Assembly: GCA_041581135.1 (NCBI GenBank)
Contig: JBFGCM010000004.1
Span: 1 to 64,000, forward strand
Source: JBFGCM01 sp041581135
GTDB lineage: Bacteria > Actinomycetota > Acidimicrobiia > Spongiisociales > UBA5794
DNA length: 64,000 nucleotides
Reading direction: 5' to 3'
Each line of letters begins with the position of its first letter. Positions within the stretch are counted from its first letter, which is position 1. Below, piece after piece: positions 34,512 through 42,774 of the stretch. Below the pieces are notes generated by a model. It had not been told where the DNA came from, made no database searches, and was given only the letters and a program-made list of their open reading frames with translations. The translations under genes were made by a program, and so were the position numbers.

Positions 34512-36212
34512 CTACAGGTACTGGCCCGGAGTTACCGCCTCGATGGTACGGCTCTCCCCGTCGCCTTCGATGAGCGTGCGCACGTACACGATGCGCTCGC
34601 CCTTCTTGCCCGAGATTCGAGCCCAGTCGTCGGGGTTCGTCGTGTTGGGAAGATCCTCGTGCTCCTTGAACTCCTGCGTGATGGCCTCGAGGAGATCACC
34701 GGTTCGAAGGCCGATGGTGCCGTCGTCGATCTCCCGCTTGATGGCCGTCTTCTTGGCACGACTCACGATGTTCTGGATCATGGCTCCGGACGAGAAGTCC
34801 TTGAAGTAGAGGACCTCTCGGTCGCCGTTGGCATAGGTCACTTCCAGGAATCGGTTGCTCTCGTCGGCGGCGTACATCTTCTCGACCACGGACGCGATCA
34901 TGCGATCGAGGAGTGTGCGAGCATCGCCTGCCGCGGTCACCTCCTGCGCGTCGAGCGGCAGCCGATCGGTCAGGTAGATCTTGAAGATCTCTCTGGCGGC
35001 GACGACATCGGGGCGCTCGATCTTGATCTTCACGTCGAGGCGGCCGGGGCGCAGGATGGCCGGGTCGATGAGGTCTTCACGGTTCGATGCCCCGATCACG
35101 ATGACGTTCTTGAGTCCTTCGACGCCGTCCAGCTCGGACAGCAGCTGCGGCACGATGGTCGACTCGACGTCGGACGAGATGCCGCTGCCGCGAGTGCGGA
35201 ACAGAGAGTCCATCTCGTCGAAGAACACGATCACCGGGACACCCTTGTCGGACTTCTCCTTGGCGCGCTGGAAGATCAGGCGGATCTGGCGCTCGCTCTC
35301 GCCGACGTACTTGTTGAGCAGTTCCGGGCCCTTGATGTTGAGGAAAAAGCTGCGCACATCGCTGTCGCCCGTCTTCTTGCCGACCGCCTGGGCGAGGCTG
35401 TTGGCGACGGCCTTGGCGATGAGGGTCTTGCCGCAGCCGGGGGGGCCGTACAGCAGCACACCCTTGGGGGGAGCCAGCTCGTAATCGAGGAATCGCTCGC
35501 GGTGCACGTACGGCAGCTCGACGGCGTCGCGGATGGTCTCGATCTGCTCGCGCAACCCGCCGATCTCCTCGTAGGTCACGCTCGGCACTTCCTCGAGGAC
35601 GAGCTCTTCGACCTCGGGCCGCACCAGGCGCTCGAACACCAACCCGGTGCGGGTGTCCATGCGCACGTGGTCGCCGACCCGCACGTACTCGCCCTGGAGC
35701 GGAGCCGCCAGCTCGACGACACGTTCCTCATCGCCCCGACCCAGCACGATCAGCCGGTCGTCGCCCAGCACCTCCTTGATGGTAACGACCTCACCGGAGG
35801 GATCGAACTCACGAACATCGATGATGTTGAGTGACTCGTTGAGGAGGATCTCCTGGCCCTTCTCCAGCGCCTTGATCTCGAGCGTCGGTTCCACGTTCAC
35901 CCGCATCTTGCGGCCGGCGGTGAACACGTCGGCGGTTCCGTCCTCGTTGATCCCCAGCACCACCCCGAACGGGTTCGGGGGTGCCGTCAGCTTCTCGACC
36001 TCCTCCCGGAGCAGCGCGAGCTGCTCGCGGGTCTCCTCGAGCGCAGCGGTCAGCTTCTGGTTCTGTGTTGCCGATTGCGAAAGCTGCCCCTTCGCCTCCA
36101 GCAGGCGCTCCTCGAGCACACGCACGCGGCGAGGCGCGTCCTGCAAGCGGCGACGAAGGACGGCGACCTCCTCCTCGAGCATCCGCAACTTGGCGGTCAG
36201 CTCATCATCCAC
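34512..36212 (-). CDS. arc: Proteasome-associated AAA ATPase ARC/Mpa
   Basis: This protein of about 566 aa has an N-terminal coiled coil (residues about 5-75, binds Pup), OB-fold domains, and a AAA domain with Walker A GPPGCGKT (256-263) and Walker B FFDEMDS (DEMD 332-335). It ends GQYL, with the penultimate Tyr needed for docking to the 20S core. The GTG at 36212 has GGAGAG about 7 nt upstream and is preferred; an upstream GTG at 36260 (adding 16 residues) has no such site. It is slightly shorter than mycobacterial Mpa (609 aa). Confidence 0.95.
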   Translation of the reverse strand: MDDELTAKLRMLEEEVAVLRRRLQDAPRRVRVLEERLLEAKGQLSQSATQNQKLTAALEETREQLALLREEVEKLTAPPNPFGVVLGINEDGTADVFTAGRKMRVNVEPTLEIKALEKGQEILLNESLNIIDVREFDPSGEVVTIKEVLGDDRLIVLGRGDEERVVELAAPLQGEYVRVGDHVRMDTRTGLVFERLVRPEVEELVLEEVPSVTYEEIGGLREQIETIRDAVELPYVHRERFLDYELAPPKGVLLYGPPGCGKTLIAKAVANSLAQAVGKKTGDSDVRSFFLNIKGPELLNKYVGESERQIRLIFQRAKEKSDKGVPVIVFFDEMDSLFRTRGSGISSDVESTIVPQLLSELDGVEGLKNVIVIGASNREDLIDPAILRPGRLDVKIKIERPDVVAAREIFKIYLTDRLPLDAQEVTAAGDARTLLDRMIASVVEKMYAADESNRFLEVTYANGDREVLYFKDFSSGAMIQNIVSRAKKTAIKREIDDGTIGLRTGDLLEAITQEFKEHEDLPNTTNPDDWARISGKKGERIVYVRTLIEGDGESRTIEAVTPGQYL

Positions 36213-36319
36213 GTCGTCTCTCCAGTCCTCTCTGGCCCCGAGCCGGTCGAGCTCGAGCACCGGGCCCGTCGGTTCGGGTGCGTACTACCTCTATCGGCAC
36301 ATCCCGGTCCGACTTGCGA

Positions 36320-36358
36320 AGTATACGGCCACCCGGATCTTTCCCTTCGGAGCTCCGA
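36320..36358 (-). promoter_or_regulatory. Candidate arc -10 box and adjacent 12-bp palindrome
   Basis: On the minus strand TATACT (36320-36325) is a plausible -10 about 100 nt upstream of the arc GTG start. No good -35 is seen; instead the perfect palindrome TCGGAGCTCCGA (36347-36358) begins at the position a -35 would occupy, and could be an operator. This is inferred from sequence shape only. Confidence 0.3.
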
Positions 36359-36401
36359 GAGGATGCCGATGAAGCCTCGAAGCCACCCAGAGCTGCGATG
36401 G

Positions 36402-36429
36402 TTGAGAACAGCCGGACCCGCCCTACAAT
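36402..36429 (+). promoter_or_regulatory. Sigma-70-type promoter for the ferredoxin gene
   Basis: TTGAGA (36402-36407), a 16-nt spacer and TACAAT (36424-36429) form a good promoter, ending 30 nt before the ferredoxin ATG at 36460. GGAAAGGGACC lies upstream of the ATG as ribosome-binding site. Confidence 0.7.
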
Positions 36430-36459
36430 GCCGAGACGAATTGGAAAGGGACCAACGAC

Positions 36460-36705
36460 ATGAAGGTTTGGATCGACCAAGACCTCTGCACCGGCGACGG
36501 ACTCTGCGAGGAGATCGCCCCTGACGTCTTCGTGCTGCTCGACGACGGCCTCGCCTATGTGCGAGAGGGCGACAAGGTCTTCGCCGCGGCCGAGGGCAAC
36601 CCGGAGGGCGCTCAGGGCCTTGCCGCGATCCCCGACGGGCAGCTGGACTTGGTCGTCGAATCGGCCGAAGAGTGTCCCGGAGAGTGCATCTTCATCGAGC
36701 CGTAG
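36460..36705 (+). CDS. Ferredoxin ([3Fe-4S]/[4Fe-4S] type)
   Basis: This 81-aa acidic ferredoxin begins MKVWIDQDLCTGDGLCEEIA (Cys10, Cys16; CxxxxxC spacing) and ends ESAEECPGECIFIEP (Cys72 followed by Pro, and Cys76). Three cysteines fit the [3Fe-4S] pattern of actinobacterial ferredoxins that serve P450s; the fourth Cys could allow a [4Fe-4S] cluster. No P450 or partner reductase is in the window. It is divergent from arc and converges on trmI, whose stop is 47 nt away. The role next to the proteasome genes is unknown. Confidence 0.9.
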   Translation: MKVWIDQDLCTGDGLCEEIAPDVFVLLDDGLAYVREGDKVFAAAEGNPEGAQGLAAIPDGQLDLVVESAEECPGECIFIEP

Positions 36706-36752
36706 CTCGGCCCACCATCGAGGTCTCGAGGAGGTCCCGCCCTGGGTGAGTT

Positions 36753-37550
36753 CTACGCGTCCGCCTCCCCCTCGGAGCCGATCTTGCGGGCAACGGTGAC
36801 AAACCCCGTGTGACCGATCATCTGATGTGAGGGCCGCACCGAGCGTCGCGTCACGTGCCATTCCCGGACGAGGGTCTCGAAGGTCACCACCTCGACGAAC
36901 CGCTTCGATGTCTTGAGGGCGGCGGTGATCTCCTGCACCTGGGGCACGGTAGGCAGGTAGCACGCGAAGACGCCGCCCGGAGCCAGGTGGCCCACCGCCG
37001 GCTCCACCATGTGCCATGGCTCGGGGAGATCCAGCACGATGCGGTCCGGGCCCACCTCGGCGACATGAGCGGCGACGTCGCCGGTGCGAAGCTCCAGATT
37101 GGCCGGAAGGCCGCCGAAGAACTCCTCGATGCGCTTCCTGGCGTGTGCCAGGTGGTCCTCGCGTTGTTCGACGCTCACCACGCGACCCGAGACGCCGACG
37201 GCGCGTACCAACGCGATCGTCAGCGCTCCAGAACCGGTGCCCGCCTCGAGTACCACCGACCCGGGACCGACATCGCCCCACATGACCAGCTGGGCGGAGT
37301 CCTTGGGATAGACCACCTGCGCACCACGCGGCATCTTGAGGACGTAGTCGGCGTAGGTGGGGCTCAGCGCCACGAGACGGCCGCCGTTGCTCGAGTAGAA
37401 GATGCTCCCGTCCTGAGAGCCGATGATCTCGGAGTGTGACAACGAGCCGCGGTGGTAGTGGAAGTCGCGACCAGGATCGAGGCGCAGCAGGTAGCGATGG
37501 CCTTTGTGGTCGACGAGGAGGCAGGCGTCGCCCGCGGCGAACGAACGCAC
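36753..37550 (-). CDS. trmI: tRNA (adenine-N1)-methyltransferase TrmI
   Basis: This 265-aa enzyme makes 1-methyladenosine at position 58 of tRNA. It has an N-terminal beta domain and a Rossmann SAM domain with VVLEAGTGSGALTIALVRAV, VVSVEQREDHLAHARKRIEE and DRIVLDLPEPWHMVEPAVGH, typical TrmI motifs. The start is GTG at 37550. In M. tuberculosis trmI (Rv2118c) also sits beside the proteasome ATPase. It may be co-transcribed with a 30-aa ORF just upstream. Confidence 0.95.
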   Translation of the reverse strand: MRSFAAGDACLLVDHKGHRYLLRLDPGRDFHYHRGSLSHSEIIGSQDGSIFYSSNGGRLVALSPTYADYVLKMPRGAQVVYPKDSAQLVMWGDVGPGSVVLEAGTGSGALTIALVRAVGVSGRVVSVEQREDHLAHARKRIEEFFGGLPANLELRTGDVAAHVAEVGPDRIVLDLPEPWHMVEPAVGHLAPGGVFACYLPTVPQVQEITAALKTSKRFVEVVTFETLVREWHVTRRSVRPSHQMIGHTGFVTVARKIGSEGEADA

Positions 37551-37556
37551 GCCGGC

Positions 37557-37649
37557 TCAGAGCACGAACGGGAGGATGACGCTGCCGACGAGGCCGACCA
37601 CCACGATGATGGCCATGACCACGATGATCTTCTCTCGATGCCGGAACAT
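37557..37649 (-). CDS. Possible 30-aa single-pass membrane peptide upstream of trmI
   Basis: A short minus-strand frame encodes MFRHREKIIVVMAIIV and a hydrophobic remainder ending in PFVL: a basic N-terminus (RHREK) followed by about 23 hydrophobic residues, the shape of a small membrane protein. It stops 6 nt before the trmI GTG, in operon spacing. The ribosome-binding site is weak (GAGTGGG). No homology is claimed; it could be a non-functional frame. Confidence 0.4.
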   Translation of the reverse strand: MFRHREKIIVVMAIIVVVGLVGSVILPFVL

Positions 37650-37707
37650 ACGCCCACTCTAGGCACGGTCCCGGTTCGACCCGGACCCGACGATCTAGGC
37701 TGCACCC

Positions 37708-37959
37708 GTGGCTTCGTTGCTCGCTTTCATCTTGCGCCGCGTCAATCTGCCGGCCCTCGGCGCCGCTGCTCTCGGCTGGCGAGCCCTCACGGGCGGACTG
37801 CGCCGCGGCCAGCCGGGGCTCGCCGGGCTGGGAACCGCCGCGGTCATCCTGAGTGCGATCCGCAAACGCCGTGGTCCGGCCAAGGAACGCATATATCGCC
37901 AGACGATCAAGGAGGGCCAGATCGTGGAGCTCCGCGTGGTCCACGATCCGGACGACTGA
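37708..37959 (+). CDS. Small basic hypothetical protein
   Basis: This 83-aa protein starts with GTG at 37708. It has a hydrophobic/Gly-Ala N-terminal half (LLAFILRRVNLPALGAAALG, LGTAAVILSAI) and a basic middle (RKRRGPAKERIYRQTIKEGQ), ending in VELRVVHDPDD. A membrane-associated role is plausible. It lies between the divergent trmI group and the convergent small envelope genes. I do not recognise the family. Confidence 0.55.
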   Translation: MASLLAFILRRVNLPALGAAALGWRALTGGLRRGQPGLAGLGTAAVILSAIRKRRGPAKERIYRQTIKEGQIVELRVVHDPDD

Positions 37960-37984
37960 GCGACGTCGGCCGCAGCATTCCCCG

Positions 37985-38188
37985 CTACTTGGAGATCCGG
38001 TAGACCTCGACCCGAGTCTTGCCGGCCTTCTTGCCCTTGCGGCGGCCAATCAGGAACGCAACGGCCACCACCACGACGACCCCGACCGCGATCAACACCG
38101 CCGGGGACTTGGCCGCCTCGCGGGTCTCTTCGACGACACCCTGGATCTCCTGCAGCTTCGCCTCGAGGTCGCTGCGCTCCACCTTCAT
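37985..38188 (-). CDS. Small membrane protein with N-terminal helix (DUF3618-like)
   Basis: This 67-aa protein has a charged N-terminal helix (RSDLEAKLQEIQGVVEETRE), one transmembrane segment (PAVLIAVGVVVVVAVAFLIG), and a basic tail (RRKGKKAGKTRVEVYRISK). The layout resembles small DUF3618-like envelope proteins, but this is only by pattern. The ATG overlaps the upstream Holin-X-like gene's stop by 4 nt, so the two are likely expressed together. Confidence 0.7.
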   Translation of the reverse strand: MKVERSDLEAKLQEIQGVVEETREAAKSPAVLIAVGVVVVVAVAFLIGRRKGKKAGKTRVEVYRISK

Positions 38189-38493
38189 ACCTGGACCTCC
38201 TTGGCGCGTGACTGCGTCACCTTGAAGACGATGCCGGCGATGATCGCCAACGACACTGCGCCCAACAGATACCCGAGCGCGCTCCAGTAGGGGCCGTCAG
38301 GCAGCAGGTCGATGAGAAAGCGTCCGAGGGCGACCGACAGGAAGAGCGCGGCAAATGCGAACGCCAGTGCGGCGCCCACGCTGAACGCGGCGAACCGACC
38401 CAGGCGCTTGGCCGGCGCCACGGTCTCTTGTTCGAGATACGCACGCGCCATCTCGATGAATTCGCGAATCAGGTCGGGAAGTTCAGTCGGCAT
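38185..38493 (-). CDS. Actinobacterial Holin-X-like / phage holin family membrane protein
   Basis: This 102-aa protein has an N-terminal soluble helix (DLIREFIEMARAYLEQETVA) and two transmembrane helices (about residues 37-59 and 70-90), with a basic C-terminal end. It resembles the putative actinobacterial Holin-X (DUF1469-like) family, whose members are usually chromosomal envelope proteins, not phage lysis proteins. The 5' end overlaps the Lon N-domain gene by 11 nt. Confidence 0.7.
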   Translation of the reverse strand: MPTELPDLIREFIEMARAYLEQETVAPAKRLGRFAAFSVGAALAFAFAALFLSVALGRFLIDLLPDGPYWSALGYLLGAVSLAIIAGIVFKVTQSRAKEVQV

Positions 38494-39121
38494 CGCTCGT
38501 TGATCCCAAGATGCGCTGGAGCAAGTCCGCCTCCCTCTCCAGTATCGATAGCTGACGTTGCAAGCGGCTCGTGGCTGTCTCCATTTCCAGGAGATCCTGA
38601 CGCTCCGGAGCGGCCAGCCGCATGAGCGAGGCTACCTGAAAGGAGGCCACCACGGGATCCGTGTCGATCTCGACGTTGATGTCGCCGCCGGAGCCGAGTT
38701 CGGCGAGGAGGCCCAGATACCGACGAAGCCGCTTCACCACGAGGTCCCTCAGTTCGTCGACGTCGACTCCGTCGCCTCCGACGGAGGCCGGAAGGGCCAC
38801 CACGGTGGCCCGCGGGTACGGTGTCCCGTCGAGGTGGCGCTCGATGCGGAATCGGCCATCACCGAGGAGAGCGAGGAACTCGCGACCATCGTCGGTGGCC
38901 CGCCGTTCGAGAATCCGCACGTAGGTCCCCACCTCGAAGTAGTCCGCCCCGCCGCCCACTTCCGATCCCGACCGGATGAGCACGACGCCGAACCGGTCGT
39001 CCTCGATGTCGGCGAGCATGCGGTGGTAGCGCGGCTCGAACACCTGGAGCACCATGAGCTCACCGGGGACCAACACGCGCTGCAGCGGGAAGATGGCCAG
39101 CGTCTGAGTCGGGTCGGTCAT
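38483..39121 (-). CDS. Lon substrate-binding (N-terminal) domain protein
   Basis: This 212-aa protein consists of a Lon N-terminal-like domain: LAIFPLQRVLVPGELMVLQV and FEPRYHRMLADIEDDRFGVV, followed by RRATDDGREFLALLGDGRFR. No AAA or protease domain is present, so it is not Lon. Stand-alone Lon-N proteins occur in many actinobacteria; their partner is unknown. ATG 39121 is used (MTDPTQTL); the frame extends upstream without homology. It is divergent from the MFS gene. Confidence 0.88.
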   Translation of the reverse strand: MTDPTQTLAIFPLQRVLVPGELMVLQVFEPRYHRMLADIEDDRFGVVLIRSGSEVGGGADYFEVGTYVRILERRATDDGREFLALLGDGRFRIERHLDGTPYPRATVVALPASVGGDGVDVDELRDLVVKRLRRYLGLLAELGSGGDINVEIDTDPVVASFQVASLMRLAAPERQDLLEMETATSRLQRQLSILEREADLLQRILGSTSDAD

Positions 39122-39202
39122 GGTGCCCGAGTGTATGTCCGTCGACTCCGGTACGCCGAGTCGGTTCATACGGCCGCATTGCTCCCCCCACCTTCTGGCA
39201 TT

Positions 39203-39208
39203 TACTAT
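39203..39208 (+). promoter_or_regulatory. Candidate -10 box for the MFS gene, suggesting leaderless start
   Basis: TACTAT (39203-39208) lies 7 nt upstream of the ATG at 39216. With normal spacing, transcription would begin at or next to the A of that ATG, and no Shine-Dalgarno is visible. The -35 region is weak. This supports ATG 39216 over 39207, but is only inferred. Confidence 0.35.
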
Positions 39209-39215
39209 GCGGCCA

Positions 39216-40601
39216 ATGCACACGGAGCAGGGCTTCGTAGACATCAAGGCTACGGCTCGCGCCAAGCGGAACCTGACCCCGATCGTCGCCGGGCAGGCAA
39301 TCTCCCTTCTCGGGGACTACATCGCATTTCTGACGCTGCCCTTGCTCGTGGTGGCCAGAACCGACTCACCCCTGGCGTTGGGCCAGGTCGCCGCGGCGCA
39401 GATCGTGCCGGTGTTGCTCTTCGGGTTCGCCGCCGGCGTGGTACTCGACCGGGTACGCCTGCGGCCGACCTTGATCAGCGCCGATCTGGTGCGCGCCGCC
39501 GCGTTCGCCTTGCTGGGCCTGGCAGTGCATACGGGGGCGGAATCCCTGGCGATGGTCATCATGGTGGCGTTCGTCGTCGGCAGCATGAGCGTGCTGTTCG
39601 ACTCGGGTCTGCAGGCGCTGCTGCCGACCGCGCTCCCCAAGGAGCTCCTGGTCACCGCCAATTCGAGGCTGCAGCTGGCGCAGACGCTGGCGATCACCCT
39701 CGGCCCGGCGGCGGGTGGCATGTTGGTGAGCTTTGGAGGCGGGTTTGCGGTGGCGTTCTATGTGAATGCGGCCACGTTCTTCGTGTCCGCCCTGTTCCTG
39801 ACCCGACTCCGATCGCTGCGGGCCAAGCGCACCTCCCCTCGAGCCAAGTTCGTCCAGGAGCTGCAGGCCGGGCTGCGCTTCCTGTGGTCGGAGCGTCGGC
39901 TGCGGTCGGCGACCATCGGAGCGTTCGCCGTGAACCTCACGTTTGCACCGCTCGAGGCCCTGCTCGTACTGTTGGTCACCGAGCGCATCGCCGGCATGTT
40001 CGAGTGGCCGGGATGGCTGCAGACCGTGTTTCGCGCCGAGGCCGAGGTGGGCGTGTTCTTCGCCCTGGTGGCCCTCATCGCCTCAGTCGGCGTCGCCCTC
40101 GCCCCGAAGGTCGCGCGCCGCCTTCCGCTCGGCCGGATGTTCGTGGTCGGCGTGCTGCTCCTGGGTGCCGGCTTCATCGCCGTGGGATTCGCCACGTCCT
40201 TCTGGGCCGTGGTTCCGGCCGGCATCGCCATGAGCGGCGTCGCATGGGTCAATGTTGCGTTCCTCACCATGCGCCTCAAGCTCACGCCGGATTCGCTGCT
40301 CGGCAGGGTCGTAGCGGCCTCGCGCACCGTGAGCTTCGCCGGGCTCCCGGCAGGAGCCATCGTGGGCGCCGCCATCGCAGAGCGGGTGGGGCTGACACCG
40401 GTGTACGTCGGTGGTTCGGTCCTCGTCATCCTCATTGCGATCGCGATGGCGTTCACCCCGCTGTGGGGGATGCCCCTGGAGCGTGACGTCGAAGAGGTCG
40501 TCGACAGCGACCCGCGGCCGGCACCGGACAACTCGACGGTGGTCGTGCACGAGCCGCTGCCACGACACAAGCGCCAGAAGGTGTCCGGCTCCATCGACTG
40601 A
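39216..40601 (+). CDS. Major facilitator superfamily transporter
   Basis: This protein of about 461 aa has around 12 transmembrane segments, with LTPIVAGQAISLLGDYIAFL at the start and the loop VVLDRVRLRPTLISADLVRA, typical of MFS members of the enterobactin exporter/macrolide efflux (MefA-like) type. It probably moves small molecules or drugs out of the cell; substrate unknown. The C-terminus has a long soluble tail (PLERDVEEVVDSDPRPAPDN and a basic end). ATG 39216 is preferred; 39207 also possible. Confidence 0.88.
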   Translation: MHTEQGFVDIKATARAKRNLTPIVAGQAISLLGDYIAFLTLPLLVVARTDSPLALGQVAAAQIVPVLLFGFAAGVVLDRVRLRPTLISADLVRAAAFALLGLAVHTGAESLAMVIMVAFVVGSMSVLFDSGLQALLPTALPKELLVTANSRLQLAQTLAITLGPAAGGMLVSFGGGFAVAFYVNAATFFVSALFLTRLRSLRAKRTSPRAKFVQELQAGLRFLWSERRLRSATIGAFAVNLTFAPLEALLVLLVTERIAGMFEWPGWLQTVFRAEAEVGVFFALVALIASVGVALAPKVARRLPLGRMFVVGVLLLGAGFIAVGFATSFWAVVPAGIAMSGVAWVNVAFLTMRLKLTPDSLLGRVVAASRTVSFAGLPAGAIVGAAIAERVGLTPVYVGGSVLVILIAIAMAFTPLWGMPLERDVEEVVDSDPRPAPDNSTVVVHEPLPRHKRQKVSGSID

Positions 40602-40613
40602 CCCTCAATCGGC

Positions 40614-41081
40614 TCAGGCGCCTCCGAGAGCCGTCAGGAGGCGTTCCACCAGTTCCACCTGAGCCGGGTTGAGCTTCACCCTGGCCTCGGCCGGGCTGCA
40701 CCAGGCCACTCGATCGATCTCGGGGAACCGGCTTGTGCGCCCCGATCGCGGGGGCCACTCCATCTCGAACGTCCCCGGTCGGAGCGCCTCCGGGTCGTAG
40801 TCGCCCTCTGCGGCCCATGCCGACACCACCTTGCCCGACTTCAGCGTGACGGAGCCGAGATCGCGCAGCGGACCCGATGGGGGCTCGAACCCGGTTTCCT
40901 CGGCGAACTCCCGCAGCGCGGCGTCGCGAGGTGACTCCGCCGGATCGATCTCACCCTTCGGTATCGACCAGGCCCCTTCGTCCTTCCGGGACCAGAAGGG
41001 CCCGCCGGGATGGGCGATCAGGACCTCGACATCAGTACCGACCCACCGATACACGAGCAACCCCCCGCTGACGGCGGTCAT
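40614..41081 (-). CDS. NUDIX hydrolase
   Basis: This 155-aa protein opens AVSGGLLVYRWVGTDVEVLI and has a Nudix box: GEIDPAESPRDAALREFAEETGF matches G-x5-E-x7-REFAEETGF (shown cores GEIDPAE and REFAEETGF). It has WSIPKGEID upstream as in Ap4A/NTP-type hydrolases. The substrate is not determined; diadenosine polyphosphate or damaged nucleotides are candidates. It converges on the MFS gene (12-nt gap) and lies upstream of the tRNA-Leu repeats. Confidence 0.88.
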   Translation of the reverse strand: MTAVSGGLLVYRWVGTDVEVLIAHPGGPFWSRKDEGAWSIPKGEIDPAESPRDAALREFAEETGFEPPSGPLRDLGSVTLKSGKVVSAWAAEGDYDPEALRPGTFEMEWPPRSGRTSRFPEIDRVAWCSPAEARVKLNPAQVELVERLLTALGGA

Positions 41082-41186
41082 GGAGCGGTCACCCCTTCAC
41101 AACCAGGACGGACTGCACGCAACGCACGCAGACCAGTCTCGCAAGAACGTAGGCCGAAAGCGGAGGCGCAGCGCAGCAGTGTCGCA

Positions 41187-41311
41187 AAGCGAAACTGCAA
41201 CGCCTCGGCCGAAAGGCCGAGGCGCAGGCACAGGAGCAGCAGTTTCGCAGGTCGTGGCAGCAGTTTCGCGAAGCGAAACTGCAACGCCTCGGCCGAAAGG
41301 CCGAGGCGCAG
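41187..41311. repeat. Hairpin-forming direct repeats at the 3' side of tRNA-Leu
   Basis: Two identical 41-bp units (41187-41227 and 41271-41311) are 84 bp apart. Each contains the inverted repeat GCCTCGGCC-GAAA-GGCCGAGGC, and the second also starts an inverted repeat CAGTTTCGC/GCGAAACTG (41261-41281). A degenerate half-copy is at about 41150-41186. The right-hand unit directly abuts tRNA-Leu. Read from the tRNA, it is a strong hairpin and may act as terminator or processing signal. Confidence 0.8.
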
Positions 41312-41396
41312 TGTCGGAGAGAGGACTCGAACCTCCACGGGATACTCTCCCACTAGGCCCTCAACCTAGCGCGTCTACCAATTCCGCCACTCCGAC
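41312..41396 (-). tRNA. tRNA-Leu (anticodon GAG)
   Basis: On the minus strand this folds as an 85-nt class II tRNA. The acceptor stem is GTCGGAG/CTCCGAC with discriminator A, the D arm GGCGGAATTGGTAGACGC, and the anticodon loop TTGAGGG gives GAG. A long variable arm is visible (TGGGAGAGTATCCCG), and the T loop is GTTCGAGTC. CCA is not encoded. Confidence 0.95.
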
Positions 41397-41428
41397 GGGG
41401 GAATGCCCTCGGATTCGAGGGGGCCGGA

Positions 41429-41434
41429 AGTATA
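41429..41434 (-). promoter_or_regulatory. Candidate -10 box for tRNA-Leu
   Basis: TATACT on the minus strand lies 32 nt upstream of the tRNA 5' end. The -35 is not obvious. Between them and the tRNA lies the inverted repeat CCCTCG/CGAGGG. Confidence 0.4.
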
Positions 41435-41454
41435 CCGCCCGGCTCGACGCCAGA

Positions 41455-41610
41455 CGCCAGATGCCAGATGCCGGCTGAGGACCTCTCATACGCCGGGACC
41501 TTGCAGGCTCGCAATCCGAAGTCCGAAGTCCGCACCTCGCTTGGGGGCTACGAAGACGGGACCGGACCTACGTCACGTTCGGCGAAGAGTGAGCCGAATC
41601 TCGGCCACGC
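41455..41610. repeat. Dispersed intergenic repeat, copy B (mosaic)
   Basis: The gap between tRNA-Leu and oppF is a mosaic. Short tandem GACGCCAGA/TGCCAGATGCC blocks (41455-41475) and GGGACCTTGCAGGCTCGC (41495-41512) resemble copy A at 29431-29518. Then CACGTTCGGCGAAGAGTGAG (41575-41594) and GCCGAA resemble the repeat unit at 1-262 (CACGTTCGGCGAGGAACGAG). No coding sequence is supported. Confidence 0.6.
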
Positions 41611-41670
41611 TGAAGGCGGCACGCACAGCCTCCATGGCGTGAAGGGCCACGCTGGAGGGACCAGCCCGGA

Positions 41671-42770
<1,100 letters not shown>

Positions 42771-42774
<4 letters not shown>

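Noticed and set aside
36213..36260. Upstream GTG start for arc (36260)
   Set aside because: It has no ribosome-binding site, whereas the GTG at 36212 follows GGAGAG at good spacing.
38185..38493. Prophage holin
   Set aside because: Holin-X-like proteins in actinobacteria are chromosomal envelope proteins; no phage genes surround it.
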